The notes beneath the pieces are model-generated. The model made no database searches, was not told where the DNA came from, and worked only from the letters and a program-made list of their open reading frames with translations. Positions 33,115 to 42,256 of a stretch of DNA of 64,000 nt are shown here, piece by piece (the first letter of the stretch is position 1; each line of letters starts with the position of its first letter). This stretch comes from Polyangiaceae bacterium (GTDB taxonomy: Bacteria > Myxococcota_A > Polyangia > Polyangiales > Polyangiaceae): positions 434,001 to 498,000 of the forward strand of contig JAHBVX010000002.1 in assembly GCA_019637295.1 (NCBI GenBank), given 5' to 3'. Made by a program: the position numbers and the translations under genes.

Positions 33115-35090
33115 TGCGTGTCCGCTTCGTGCCGGTCGTGCTGCTCTTCGCGGGTAGTGCTCGGGCGACGCCGGCCGAACCTGCCGAAGCCTCGGAGCAA
33201 GACACGATCGAGGTCACGGTCTCCGCGGACCGGAGCTCGCCCCGCGCGAGCAGCGATCCCACCTCGTCCTCCACGCGAGTGGATCGGGAGCGCCTGCGCC
33301 GACCGGGAGCGTCGAGCGCCGACGTGCTGTCGGAGGTGGCGGGCGCGCAGGTGTCCCGCACGGGTTCGTCTTCGGAGCTGTCCACGGTGTCGCTGCGTGG
33401 CGCCTCGAGCAGTCAGACGGCGGTATTTCTCGCGGGCATTCGCCTCAACGACGACGTGACCGGCACCGCGGATCTGTCTCGACTGCCGCTCTGGGGGATG
33501 GACCGGATCGAGGTCCACCGCGGCGCGTCCCCCGCGTTCCTGGACGCCTGGTCGATGGGTGGGGCCGTGTTGCTGGAGCCTCGGATCGCGAGGCGAACCG
33601 CCGTCGAGGGACGCGCGGGGGTCGGCAGTCTTGGGCATCGGGGAGTCGCCCTCGGCGCCTCGGCCGGCGACGGTCGAAGCGGTGCTCTGGTCTCCCTGGA
33701 GCACGAGCGAGCCGACAACGACTTCAGCTACCTAGATGACGGCGGGACCGGGTTCGATGCCTTGGATGACCGCGTGGTTCGACGACGAAACGCGGATCAT
33801 CGGCACACGGAGGCTTGGGTCGTGGCGGCCCTGTCGCCGCTCCACCGCGTGCACACCACGCTGCTGATGAACGCCTTCGAGCGCGAGCAGGGTACGGCGT
33901 CAGTGGCGCTGCTCCCCGCGTTGCGCGCCCGCTCCCGCACTCGTCGGCAGCTCTTCGGCGTGCGCAGCGTCGTGCCGTGCTCGGCGACGTCGAGCTGTCA
34001 GCTCGACTTGACCACGCACGCGTTGCTCGGGCGCCATCGGGTGTACGATCCCGACGACGAGCTGACCTTGGGCGCGTCCCACACCGACAGCGATGGTCTG
34101 CGTCTGGGGCAGTCGGCCCGCGCGCGGTTGGAGCTCGCGCCGTTGACCGTCACGCTCGGTGCCAGCGCGGAGTCGGCGCGGATCGAGGTCAGCGGGGCAG
34201 AACGCCTGGTCGTGCGTCGGTTGTCCGCGCGCGCGAGCGGCAGCGTGGTAGCCGCGGTTCAGCAGCGGTTGACCGTGCAGGGGATGATCGGCGCGACGGC
34301 GCACGACACCCGCGGGCCTTCGCGCTCCACGACGGACCCGCTGCCCGACGGCCGCCTCGGCGCGGTGCTCGCGGCCCACTCGCTGCTGGCGCTGCGCGCG
34401 AACGTGGGTCACGCGCTGCGCCCGCCAAACCTCGGTGAGCTGTACGGAGTCTCGGCGGGAGTGCGCGGCAACCCGGCGCTCCGTCCCGAGCGCGCGTGGT
34501 CCGCCGACGCCGGCGTTTCGCTGACCGGCAAGGGCTCGAGCGGCTCCGGGTCACTCGACGCGACGCTGTTCCAGCGCTGGGCAGACGATCTGGTCGCCTA
34601 CCGACGCTCCAGCTTTGGTGCGCTCACGCCGTACAACGTGGGTCGGGCCCAGTTCTTCGGCGTGGAGCTGCAAGCGCTCGCCGAGGCGTACCGCGTCGTG
34701 CGCCTGCAGGGGTCGCTCACCTGGCTCGAACCCCGAGACACGAGCGAGCAGCGCACGACGCGCAATGCTCTCGTCCCCTTTCAGTCCCGCCTGGTGACCT
34801 TCACTCGGCTCGGGGTTCGGCACGACGTCGGTCGAGCGCCGCTCGACGCCGTGGAGTTCGGACTCTCGGCGCGCACGCGCTCATCCCGGGTTGCCGATCC
34901 AGCAGGTCTCATCGTCCTGCCGGCCAATCAGCTGCTCGGGGTCGACGCGCTCGGGGCGCTGTTGGCCGAGACCTTGGTTTTGCGCGTCGCGGTGGACAAC
35001 GTGCTCGACCAGGTGCAGGTGGACCAGCTCGGTTTTCCCCTGCCCGGTCGCAGCGTGTTCGCAACGGCGACCCTGACCGTTGTGCCCTGA
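33114..35090 (+). CDS. btuB: TonB-dependent outer-membrane receptor, BtuB-like
   Basis: This 658-residue protein has a signal peptide and a TonB-box-like DTIEVTVSA after the mature N-terminus. A plug domain (about 45-160: DVLSEVAGAQV, VSLRGASSSQTAVFLAG, LWGMDRIEVHRGAS) is followed by a beta-barrel with repeated strands and the receptor signature NVGHALRPPNLGELYG. Size and riboswitch control fit vitamin B12 transport through the outer membrane powered by TonB. No inner-membrane BtuCDF is in the window. ATG 33114 overlaps the previous stop by one base; GTG 33111 is an alternative. Confidence 0.88.
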   Translation: MRVRFVPVVLLFAGSARATPAEPAEASEQDTIEVTVSADRSSPRASSDPTSSSTRVDRERLRRPGASSADVLSEVAGAQVSRTGSSSELSTVSLRGASSSQTAVFLAGIRLNDDVTGTADLSRLPLWGMDRIEVHRGASPAFLDAWSMGGAVLLEPRIARRTAVEGRAGVGSLGHRGVALGASAGDGRSGALVSLEHERADNDFSYLDDGGTGFDALDDRVVRRRNADHRHTEAWVVAALSPLHRVHTTLLMNAFEREQGTASVALLPALRARSRTRRQLFGVRSVVPCSATSSCQLDLTTHALLGRHRVYDPDDELTLGASHTDSDGLRLGQSARARLELAPLTVTLGASAESARIEVSGAERLVVRRLSARASGSVVAAVQQRLTVQGMIGATAHDTRGPSRSTTDPLPDGRLGAVLAAHSLLALRANVGHALRPPNLGELYGVSAGVRGNPALRPERAWSADAGVSLTGKGSSGSGSLDATLFQRWADDLVAYRRSSFGALTPYNVGRAQFFGVELQALAEAYRVVRLQGSLTWLEPRDTSEQRTTRNALVPFQSRLVTFTRLGVRHDVGRAPLDAVEFGLSARTRSSRVADPAGLIVLPANQLLGVDALGALLAETLVLRVAVDNVLDQVQVDQLGFPLPGRSVFATATLTVVP

Positions 35091-35115
35091 GGGCCGACCG
35101 GGCATACTCCTGCGC

Positions 35116-35649
35116 ATGATCGCCTTACGCCGTGTGCTCCTCGCTCCGCTGCTTGGCTTGATCGTCGGGTGCGGCAGCGATGGCGACACCCAGGGTTCGG
35201 GTGGAACGGCTGGATCGGACGCCAGCACGGGCGGCAGCAGCACGGGTGGCAGTAGCACCGGGGGCACCAGCTCCGGTGGCAGCAGCGGCGGCGGCGGAGC
35301 CAGCGGTAGCAGCGGGTCGGCCGGCACCAGCGGTTCCGCGGGAGCGAGCGGAGCGGCGGGCGCCGGTGGTGCAGGCGGGGGCACCGGTGGGGTGAGCACC
35401 GGCGGGACCGGCGGGATCACTGGCGTGGGCGGCTCCGGTGGCTTCGGGTTCGGCGGCTTCGGGACCGGCGGGACCGGCGGCTTCATCGGCGTGGGTGGCT
35501 TCGGCGGCTTTGGGTTCGGCGGCTTCGGGACCGGTGGGACGGGCACCGGCGGTTTCATCGGCGTGGGCGGCTTCGGCGGCTTCACCGGTGTGGGCGGCTT
35601 CGGTGGCTTCACCGGTGTGGGCGGCTTCGGGTTCGGCGGCAACCCCTGA
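35116..35649 (+). CDS. Gly-rich repeat lipoprotein
   Basis: ATG 35116 gives 177 residues with a lipoprotein signal (LLGLIVGC, Cys 19). Almost the entire mature part is low complexity: Gly/Ser/Thr first (TGGSSTGGTSSGG), then phenylalanine-containing repeats of the type GVGGFGGFTGVGGFG to the last residue. DNA repeats of about 18-27 bp are evident at 35440-35640. No globular domain remains. It might be a surface structural or adhesive protein, or a drifting repeat. It is 25 bp after the receptor gene but outside clear B12 logic. Confidence 0.6.
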   Translation: MIALRRVLLAPLLGLIVGCGSDGDTQGSGGTAGSDASTGGSSTGGSSTGGTSSGGSSGGGGASGSSGSAGTSGSAGASGAAGAGGAGGGTGGVSTGGTGGITGVGGSGGFGFGGFGTGGTGGFIGVGGFGGFGFGGFGTGGTGTGGFIGVGGFGGFTGVGGFGGFTGVGGFGFGGNP

Positions 35650-35656
35650 CCCGCCG

Positions 35657-37039
35657 TCAGAGCAGCGCGACGCAGACCACCGAGACGATCAGCGCGCCGA
35701 GCAGGTTGAGCAGTAGGCCGGTGGAGGCCATGCGCCGTGAGGTGACCCGTTCGGTGCCAAACACGATGGCGTTCGGCGCCGTCGCCACCGGCAGCATGAA
35801 CGCGCAGCTCGCGCTGAGCGCTGCCGGTATCATGAGCAGCGCCGGCTCGACACCGACACCGAGCGCGGTGGCCGCGAGCACCGGCATCAGCAGGGTGGCG
35901 GTGGCGGTGTTGCTCGTCACCTCCGTCAGGAAGGTCACCGCCAGGCAGATGCCGAGCACCATCACGAACACGGGCAGGGCCGCGACCCCCGCGAGGGCTT
36001 GACCGAGCGCCTTGGAGAGCCCCGACTCTTCGAACCCCCGAGCGAGCGCGATCCCCCCGCCGAACAGCAGCAGCAGCCCCCAAGGGATCTTCGCTGCGGT
36101 TGGCCAGTCGAGCAAGGCACCACCGCGGCCGTCAGGCACGAGAAAGAGCAGCGTAGCTGCGGCCAGCGCGACGGTGCTGTCGCTCGCGCCCGTGATGCCT
36201 AGGAGCCCGGCCCACCCGCCGAAGGGTTCGGTGCGCGTGATCCAAGCGAGCGCCGTCAGGGCGAAGGCGATCAGCACCCGCCGCTCGCTCGCGTGCCAGG
36301 GGCCGACCGTCGGCAAGGTCAGCTGCAGGCGGGCGCTCAGTCGCCGGGTGACGACCCACCAGGCGACCGGGAGCAGGATCACGACGACCGGTACTCCGAT
36401 CCGCATCCAGTCGAGGAACGACACTTCACGCCCGGTCACCTCCCGGTACACGCCCATGAAGATCACGTTCGGCGGCGTGCCGATGGGGGTTCCCAAGCCG
36501 CCGATGCTGGCGGCGTAAGCCATGCCGAGCAAGAGTGGTGGCCCGAGGGAACCATCGTCGCGCTCGAGCAACGCCAGCGCCACCGGCAGCATCATCAAGA
36601 CCGAAGCCGTGTTGCTGATCCACATGCTCGACAGACCCGTGGCGAGCATGAAGCCGAGCACCAGGCGCCGACCCGAGCGCGCGCCGACGAGGCGAACCAT
36701 GCCCAGGGCGAGGCGTCGATGGGCGCCGCTCTTCTCCAGCGCCGTCGAAATCATGAACCCGCCGAGCAACAGCAGAATCAGCGTATGCCCGTAGGCCGTC
36801 GCCACCTGTCCGTGGTCAACGACGCCGAGCAACGGAAACGCGGCGAACGGCAGCAGGCTGGTAGCCGGGATCGGGATGGGCTCGAGCACCCACCAGGTCG
36901 CGCACAGCGCGGTCACGGCGGCAGTCCAGGCAGCGGCACGGGGCAGGTCGAAGTGAAGCGCCAAGCCAAACGCGATAGCGGCCAGGGCCGGACCCAGGGC
37001 GAGGGCGCCGGCCCGATTCGAGAGCAGCCCTCCCGCCAT
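35657..37039 (-). CDS. DASS/SLC13-family sodium-coupled anion transporter
   Basis: This 460-residue protein has about eleven TM helices and both family SNT motifs: WISNTASVLMM in the first half and TEVTSNTATATLLMP in the second, which form the Na+/carboxylate sites. GLGTPIGTPPNVIFMG and LPVATAPNAIVFG are the matching inverted-repeat segments. The family imports di- and tricarboxylates or sulfate with sodium. Substrate cannot be decided here. Single gene, convergent with the Gly-rich lipoprotein. Confidence 0.92.
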   Translation of the reverse strand: MAGGLLSNRAGALALGPALAAIAFGLALHFDLPRAAAWTAAVTALCATWWVLEPIPIPATSLLPFAAFPLLGVVDHGQVATAYGHTLILLLLGGFMISTALEKSGAHRRLALGMVRLVGARSGRRLVLGFMLATGLSSMWISNTASVLMMLPVALALLERDDGSLGPPLLLGMAYAASIGGLGTPIGTPPNVIFMGVYREVTGREVSFLDWMRIGVPVVVILLPVAWWVVTRRLSARLQLTLPTVGPWHASERRVLIAFALTALAWITRTEPFGGWAGLLGITGASDSTVALAAATLLFLVPDGRGGALLDWPTAAKIPWGLLLLFGGGIALARGFEESGLSKALGQALAGVAALPVFVMVLGICLAVTFLTEVTSNTATATLLMPVLAATALGVGVEPALLMIPAALSASCAFMLPVATAPNAIVFGTERVTSRRMASTGLLLNLLGALIVSVVCVALL

Positions 37040-37114
37040 GGCTCAGCGCGGCACCGGGCCCTGTGCGAAAACGGGTGATCCCACGGCGCGACGCTAGCAT
37101 GCTCTAGGGCGTCG

Positions 37115-37888
37115 ATGCCCCGCCTTCGAATTGCCAGGCTGCTCTCCCCGGTCGGCGCTCTGTTCGCGATCGGGCTGAGTCTGCTCGTCGTGTCGCCGTC
37201 GGTCGAGGCAGCGGGTGAGCGACAGCTGCCGGCGAAGTTTCGTCACTCGCCGTACACGCTGATGTCGCTCTCCGTCGGTTACCCCAACGCGGGCTGGCAG
37301 CTGCGTGCCAAGCGGCTCAAGAAGAAGCCGTACCTGGCGATCAAGGCCGGGAGCGAAGATCTCGTGTATGGACACCCGGCGCTGGTCTTGATGCTCGAGC
37401 GCAGCTCACGCGCAGTGTCACGGGCGGCGCGGGGTTCGGTGATGTTGGTGGGTGACTTGTCTCGGCGCGACGGGGGAGCACTGGCTGGCCACCGCTCGCA
37501 CCAGAGTGGTCGCGACGCCGACATCGGCTTCTATGTCGTCGACGCCCAGGGCAGACCCACGCTGCCCTCGCGCTTCGTCAGCTTCGATGGGCGAGGCGAG
37601 GCAACCGACGGCAGCCGCCTGCGCTTCGATGATCACCGCAACTGGCTGCTGGTGGAGCAGTGGACGCTCGACGCGCGCGCCGGCATCAGTCACATCTTCA
37701 TCTCCCGTCCCCTGCGGTCGCGTCTGATCAAGTACGGGCTCAGTCGTCCCGCGTCGCGCAAGTTCGTGCCCGAGGTCGTGCGCTTGCTGAAGCAACCCGA
37801 GGAGAGCAGCGCGCACGACGACCACTTTCACGTGCGCATCGCCTGCCCAGCACGGCACGACGGGCTCTGCCACGCGGAGTCACGCTGA
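37115..37888 (+). CDS. M74-type penicillin-insensitive murein endopeptidase
   Basis: This 257-residue secreted protein (signal peptide GLSLLVVSPSVEAAG) carries the MepA/peptidase M74 zinc site: HRSHQSGRDADIGF (His and Asp ligands) and HDDHFHVRI near the C-terminus. E. coli MepA is 274 residues. The enzyme cleaves D-Ala-meso-DAP crosslinks in peptidoglycan. Its last 9 bp overlap the end of the convergent dehydrogenase gene. Confidence 0.88.
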   Translation: MPRLRIARLLSPVGALFAIGLSLLVVSPSVEAAGERQLPAKFRHSPYTLMSLSVGYPNAGWQLRAKRLKKKPYLAIKAGSEDLVYGHPALVLMLERSSRAVSRAARGSVMLVGDLSRRDGGALAGHRSHQSGRDADIGFYVVDAQGRPTLPSRFVSFDGRGEATDGSRLRFDDHRNWLLVEQWTLDARAGISHIFISRPLRSRLIKYGLSRPASRKFVPEVVRLLKQPEESSAHDDHFHVRIACPARHDGLCHAESR

Positions 37889-38836
37889 GCCGGGCTCGAC
37901 CAGCACCTTGAGCGCGCCGCGCGTGCAGGCGTGCTGGAACGCCTGCTCGGCCTGGTCGAGCGGGTACCGGGCGGTGATGAGCGGTGTGGGGTCGACCTGG
38001 TGCAACAGCTCGAGCGCACGGCTCATGTCGCCGCAGCGAGAGCCCACCACGGTAAGCTCGTTCACGACCACCGGCGACAGATCGACGGGGGTTGGTCCCG
38101 CCACGGTCGTCTTCAGCACCACGGTACCCCGGGGTCGAGTGAGCGCGATCGCGAGCGCGATCCCCCGCGCGCTGCCGGTCGCATCGACGCTCGCGTCCGC
38201 GAGCAGCGCGCGCGTGTCGACAGCGCTCTCGAGCTGGGCCTCGGCGCCGAACAGGCGTGCGATCTGGAGCTTCTGCTCGTGATGGCCCACGACGCTGACC
38301 TGGTGTCCGCCCAGGATCAGCGCGCGGGCAGTGAGGAGGCCGAGCTTGCCATCGCCAATCACGACCACACGCTCGGGGCCGACTGACAACGCGTCGAGCA
38401 CGTGCGCCGCGGCCGCGAGCGGCTCGGCGAACACGGCGTGGTCGTCGCGGATGGCGTCCGGGACGGCGCGCAGGCAGCGCTCCGGCACGACGACTTCTTC
38501 GGCGAGTGCGCCGTCGCGCCCGAGGATGCCGACGACAGTGCGGGTCGGGCAGTGGTGACCGTCTCGCTGCAGGCACTCCGCGCAGCGCCCGCACCCGGCG
38601 TTGATGTCGGCGACCACGCGTCTGCCCAGCCACTCGGGCTCGTCACACTCGGTCACCTCGCCCACGTACTCGTGGCCCAGCACGCCTCGGAATCCCATGT
38701 AGCCGCGTGAGAGCTGGATGTCCGTGTCGCAGATGCCGGCGAGCCGGACTCGGATGCGCGCGGCGCCCGCCGGGCGGCTGGGGCGGGGGTGGTCGGTCGC
38801 CAGGCGTACCCGCTCGTCCATCACCAGCGCTCGCAT
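37880..38836 (-). CDS. Zinc-dependent medium-chain alcohol/polyol dehydrogenase
   Basis: ATG 38836 gives 318 residues. The GroES-like domain has the catalytic zinc ligands (GICDTD Cys; GHEYVGEV His-Glu) and a structural-zinc lobe (CGRCAECLQRDGHHC). The Rossmann part has GDGKLGLLTA for NAD(P), and the C-terminus is usual for the MDR superfamily. It is slightly shorter than typical 340-residue members. Substrate is unknown. The ORF runs upstream to 39046 but that is antisense to the ferredoxin gene. Confidence 0.88.
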   Translation of the reverse strand: MRALVMDERVRLATDHPRPSRPAGAARIRVRLAGICDTDIQLSRGYMGFRGVLGHEYVGEVTECDEPEWLGRRVVADINAGCGRCAECLQRDGHHCPTRTVVGILGRDGALAEEVVVPERCLRAVPDAIRDDHAVFAEPLAAAAHVLDALSVGPERVVVIGDGKLGLLTARALILGGHQVSVVGHHEQKLQIARLFGAEAQLESAVDTRALLADASVDATGSARGIALAIALTRPRGTVVLKTTVAGPTPVDLSPVVVNELTVVGSRCGDMSRALELLHQVDPTPLITARYPLDQAEQAFQHACTRGALKVLVEPGSA

Positions 38837-38899
38837 GTGACGGCGACTTTGATCCCGCGGGGGCTCCCGCGTCGAGGTATTTCGACCTAGGCTGTCGGT

Positions 38900-39205
38900 G
38901 TGCCGAGAGTCGTGTTCGAAGGCAACCTGCTCGGACGCGAGAAGAGCGTCGACGTGGAGGCGGAGACGCCCTTGGTGGACCTGGCCGACCTGGTCCTCGC
39001 GCCCATCCCGTTCTCTTGCCGTTCGGCGACCTGCGCCACCTGCCAAGTCGACGTCGTCGCGGGCGCCGAGCTGCTGCTGCCCGCGGGGGACGAGGAGCGC
39101 GAGCTGCTCGCGCTCCTGCGCTGCCCGCCCACGACGCGCCTGGCCTGTCAGGCGGTGGTGCAGAGCGGGTTCGGCACGCTGCGCGTCAAGCCTGCCGGCA
39201 CCTAG
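38900..39205 (+). CDS. [2Fe-2S] ferredoxin
   Basis: This 101-residue protein begins with GTG 38900. Cluster ligands follow the plant-type pattern Cys-x4-Cys-x2-Cys (FSCRSATCATC) with the fourth Cys in TRLACQAVV. It is a cytoplasmic electron carrier. It is divergent from the dehydrogenase (63 bp apart) and convergent with the Ppx/GppA gene; neither gives a firm partner. Confidence 0.88.
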   Translation: MPRVVFEGNLLGREKSVDVEAETPLVDLADLVLAPIPFSCRSATCATCQVDVVAGAELLLPAGDEERELLALLRCPPTTRLACQAVVQSGFGTLRVKPAGT

Positions 39206-39208
39206 CGC

Positions 39209-40768
39209 TCACGCGCTCGCCGCCGTCACCGCGCCGGCTTCGACAGCGATCTCGATCTTGCGGCGCAGCACCTTGCCCAGCAGCTTCACCTTGCGGCGCG
39301 CGCCCCAGATCTCGAGCTCCGCATCGCCCACGGCGTGAGCGACGAGGCGCACCGCTCCCGCGTCGAGCTCGACCTCGACCGAACGGACAAGCTGATGGTG
39401 ACTGCGGTCGAGCCCGTCGGCGACGCGCAAGATGGCCGCCAGAATACGCACGGCTCGCCGCCTGGGCAGGGGCAGCGCGGTGAAGTCCGCGTGCGCGCGA
39501 CGCGGCCGGGCCTTGCGGTGGTAGCGGGCGATGAGGGCGAGCTGCTCCCGCTCGAGCTCGCTGAAGCCGCGCAGCTCTCCGTGGCGAATGATGTAGGCGG
39601 CGTGATGCTCGTGCTTCTCGTAGCCAATGTGTTGACCCACGTCGTGCAGCAGGCTCGAGTACTCGAGCAGCCGCCGGTCCTCCTTGGTGAGCCCATGCAC
39701 GCTGGCGGTCTGGTCGAAGATGCCGAGGGCCAGGGCCGCCACGTGCTCCGGGTGCGGGCCGGTCTGCCCGCAGCGTGTGGCCAGCTCCATCACGCTGTGA
39801 CGGCGGATGTCGCTGACGACCTCGTAGGAACGGATCCGGTCGGCCTTCTGCTCCAAGAAGTCGAGCACTAGGCCCTCTCGCAGAGCGGCGTCACACAGAG
39901 TCAGCTCGTCGACCTTGGCTAGCTCGAGCAACGTACAGAGCAGAACGGCGCCAACGTGCAGGGAGTCGGCTCGCTTCGCGTCCACGCCGGGCAGGAGGGC
40001 TCGCTGCTCGGGGGGCAGGGCCACCAATCGGTCCGCGAGTGCCCTCAGCTCGGAGAGCTGAATCACCTGCCCGGTGGGACTCTGCCGGGGGACACGGCCG
40101 AGCCCCGCTTGCACCGCCGCGCCCAGCGCCAGGATGGTGCCGCTGGTGCCGATCACACACTCGAAGCCGGCATCTCGCGCGTCGCGAAGGGCCGCTTGAG
40201 CCAGCACCCGAACGTGGTCCTCGAGCTGCTTGCGATCGCGCTTGCCGAGCGCTGCGCCGCGGCCAAACTCGGCGCGTAGGCGCTGGACACCCAGCTTGAG
40301 GCTGTGACCGAGGTGCATGCGCTGAGCGTCACCGACGATGGCCTCGACGCTGCCGCCGCCGACGTCGAGGATCAGGCCCCGGCGCTCGGAGAGGTCCACG
40401 GCGTTGCGCACGCTGAGGTAGATGTAGCGTGCTTCCTCCGCCCCGGAGATCACCTGGGGCACGATGCCCGTGGACTCGGCGATCGCATACAGGAACTCGC
40501 CGCCGTTGCTGGCCTCGCGAGTTGCGCTGGTGGCGACTGCGCGTATTTCGGACACCCCGTGACGCTGCGCGAGCTTCGCGAACTTCTGCACCGCTCCGAG
40601 CCCGCTCTCGAGCGCGCTCTCGGTGAGGCGGCCGTGCTCGAACACGCTCTTTCCGAGGAACACCATCTCCTTCTCGCGATCGATGACCTCGAAGGAGTGG
40701 CCGCTGCCCAGCTCGGCGATGATCATGTGGATCGAGTTGGAACCGATGTCGATCGCTGCGAGTTTCAC
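39209..40768 (-). CDS. ppx: Ppx/GppA exopolyphosphatase with C-terminal HD domain
   Basis: GTG 40768 with GAGGCAGA upstream gives 519 residues, starting VKLAAIDIGSNSIHMI (the family N-terminus). Domains: an ASKHA phosphatase (about 1-300, with SATREASNGGEFL, LILDVGGGSVE, FECVIGTSGTILAL) and an HD-type helical domain (about 320-460, LLHDVGQHIGYEKHEHHAAY). Such enzymes hydrolyse polyphosphate and/or pppGpp, linking phosphate storage and stringent response. Which activity dominates is not decidable. ATG 40834 is a longer alternative. Confidence 0.92.
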   Translation of the reverse strand: MKLAAIDIGSNSIHMIIAELGSGHSFEVIDREKEMVFLGKSVFEHGRLTESALESGLGAVQKFAKLAQRHGVSEIRAVATSATREASNGGEFLYAIAESTGIVPQVISGAEEARYIYLSVRNAVDLSERRGLILDVGGGSVEAIVGDAQRMHLGHSLKLGVQRLRAEFGRGAALGKRDRKQLEDHVRVLAQAALRDARDAGFECVIGTSGTILALGAAVQAGLGRVPRQSPTGQVIQLSELRALADRLVALPPEQRALLPGVDAKRADSLHVGAVLLCTLLELAKVDELTLCDAALREGLVLDFLEQKADRIRSYEVVSDIRRHSVMELATRCGQTGPHPEHVAALALGIFDQTASVHGLTKEDRRLLEYSSLLHDVGQHIGYEKHEHHAAYIIRHGELRGFSELEREQLALIARYHRKARPRRAHADFTALPLPRRRAVRILAAILRVADGLDRSHHQLVRSVEVELDAGAVRLVAHAVGDAELEIWGARRKVKLLGKVLRRKIEIAVEAGAVTAASA

Positions 40769-40941
40769 TCTGCCTCGGCTGCCAGGGATCGAGTGGAGCC
40801 ACCGCACCCGAGCCGCTGTCTGAAGTTCGTGCATCCTTGGATCATCCCGGCCCCGGTTGGGCCAGGGCGGACCCTGCTCCCGCTCCGTGACGGCTCGGTG
40901 ACGGACGAGCTACTAATACGAAACCAGCAGGCGCACAACGC

Positions 40942-42072
40942 TCAGAGCCCCAGGCTCTTGGCGATGATCTCATTCATGATTTCGCTCGTGCCGCCGCCGA
41001 TCGGGAGCAGGCGCGCGTCTCGGCTGAGTCGCTCGACGCGAGTCTCGCGCATGAAGCCCATCCCGCCGAAGATCTGGACGGCGTCGTAGCAGACCTCGTT
41101 GGCGATCTGCGCAGAGAAGTTCTTGGCCATGCTGACCTCCCCGACCAGGTACTCGCCCGCCGCGACCCGCTCGGCCAGTCGGTAGTTGAACGTTCGAGCC
41201 GCCGCCACCTTGGTGGCCATGGCCGCCAGCTTGTGGCGGGTGACCTGAAAGCCGGTGAGGGGTCGACCGAATGCCGAGCGCTCCTTGGCGTAGGCCAAGG
41301 CGTCCTGAAGCGCGAGCTCGGCGGTGGCGTGGCCATAGAACGCCAGCGCCAGCCGCTCTCCTTGGAAGTTCTGCATCAGCGCGACGAAACCGGAGCCCTC
41401 CTCGCCGATGCGGTTGGCCTGCGGGACCCTCACCTCGTCAAAGGACAGCTCCGCGGTGTCGCTCGCCCACCAGCCGGTCTTCTCGAGCGCGCGGGACACC
41501 GTGAAGCCCGGCATGCCTCGCTCGACTACGAAGAACGTCAGGCCACCGTGTTTGTCCGGTCCGGTTCGGCACAATACGCTCACGAGGTCCGCGCGCACGC
41601 CGCTGGTGATGAACAGCTTGGAGCCAGAGATGACGTAATCCGTGCCGTCGCGCACGGCGCGCGTCGTCAGCGACGCGACGTCGCTGCCGGTACCCGGCTC
41701 GGTGATGGCGAGGGCTGCGATCTGCTCGCCGGCCAGCACCGGCGGGACGAAGCGTCGCTGTTGCTCCGGCGAACCCATCTTCAGGATCGGTGGCAGCGCG
41801 ATGCCGTGAGAGCACAGGCTCGCCACCACCCCGCTCGACCCGCCGTGGAGCAGCCCCTCGATGCCAACCAGCGCGTGGAGAGGGTCGCCGCCACCGCCGC
41901 CGAGGTCCTCGGGGTAGCCCGCGCCGAGGATGCCGGCTCTCGCCGCGTCGCGGTACAGCTCACGCGGAAACTCGCCGGCCTCTTCCCACTCGTAGCAGAA
42001 GGGAGCGATCTTCTCCTCGGCGAAGCGGCGGCAGGTCGCGCGAAAGAGATCGTGGGACTCGTCGAAGGCCAT
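40942..42072 (-). CDS. Acyl-CoA dehydrogenase
   Basis: This 376-residue flavoenzyme begins with FDESHDLFRATCRRF. It contains ALAITEPGTGSDVASL and FITSGVRADL for FAD/substrate contacts, and the C-terminal IGGGTSEIMNEIIAKSLGL. The YEG base of medium-chain enzymes is replaced by IGG, while QGERLALA supplies the alternative catalytic Glu used by long-chain and isovaleryl-type enzymes. It performs the first oxidation of acyl-CoA in beta-oxidation or branched amino-acid breakdown. No other fatty-acid genes adjoin. Confidence 0.92.
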   Translation of the reverse strand: MAFDESHDLFRATCRRFAEEKIAPFCYEWEEAGEFPRELYRDAARAGILGAGYPEDLGGGGGDPLHALVGIEGLLHGGSSGVVASLCSHGIALPPILKMGSPEQQRRFVPPVLAGEQIAALAITEPGTGSDVASLTTRAVRDGTDYVISGSKLFITSGVRADLVSVLCRTGPDKHGGLTFFVVERGMPGFTVSRALEKTGWWASDTAELSFDEVRVPQANRIGEEGSGFVALMQNFQGERLALAFYGHATAELALQDALAYAKERSAFGRPLTGFQVTRHKLAAMATKVAAARTFNYRLAERVAAGEYLVGEVSMAKNFSAQIANEVCYDAVQIFGGMGFMRETRVERLSRDARLLPIGGGTSEIMNEIIAKSLGL

Positions 42073-42094
42073 GGTCACTCCGCTCTGCGCCTCC

Positions 42095-42250
42095 GCGCCC
42101 CTTGGGCGCTCAAGAGCTGTCGAATAGTCGACAGCTCTCTCATTCTTTCACTGGGGAGGCACGCGCCTCCCCGCCCCGCCGAAGTGAATTCGTCGGGGCC
42201 CCACCCCACGCGGGCCGGCTCCGCCGGCGCAACCTGGGTCAATTCTTGAC
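42095..42250. repeat. Cluster of five perfect inverted repeats in an intergenic gap
   Basis: Five perfect stem-loops lie in 156 bp: GCGCCC/GGGCGC (42095-42109), AGAGCTGTCGA/TCGACAGCTCT with loop ATAG (42113-42138, 11-bp stem), GGGGAGGC/GCCTCCCC with loop ACGC (42153-42172), GCCGGC/GCCGGC with loop TCC (42214-42228), and GTCAA/TTGAC (42238-42250). They lie between two minus-strand genes. One or two could be terminators of the upstream lipoprotein gene; the group looks like a REP/MITE-type palindromic element (inference). Confidence 0.75.
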
Positions 42251-42256
42251 AGCCCT

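Noticed and set aside
35440-35640. Possible CRISPR-like array
   Set aside because: The repeats are in-frame Gly/Phe codon repeats without distinct spacers or cas genes.
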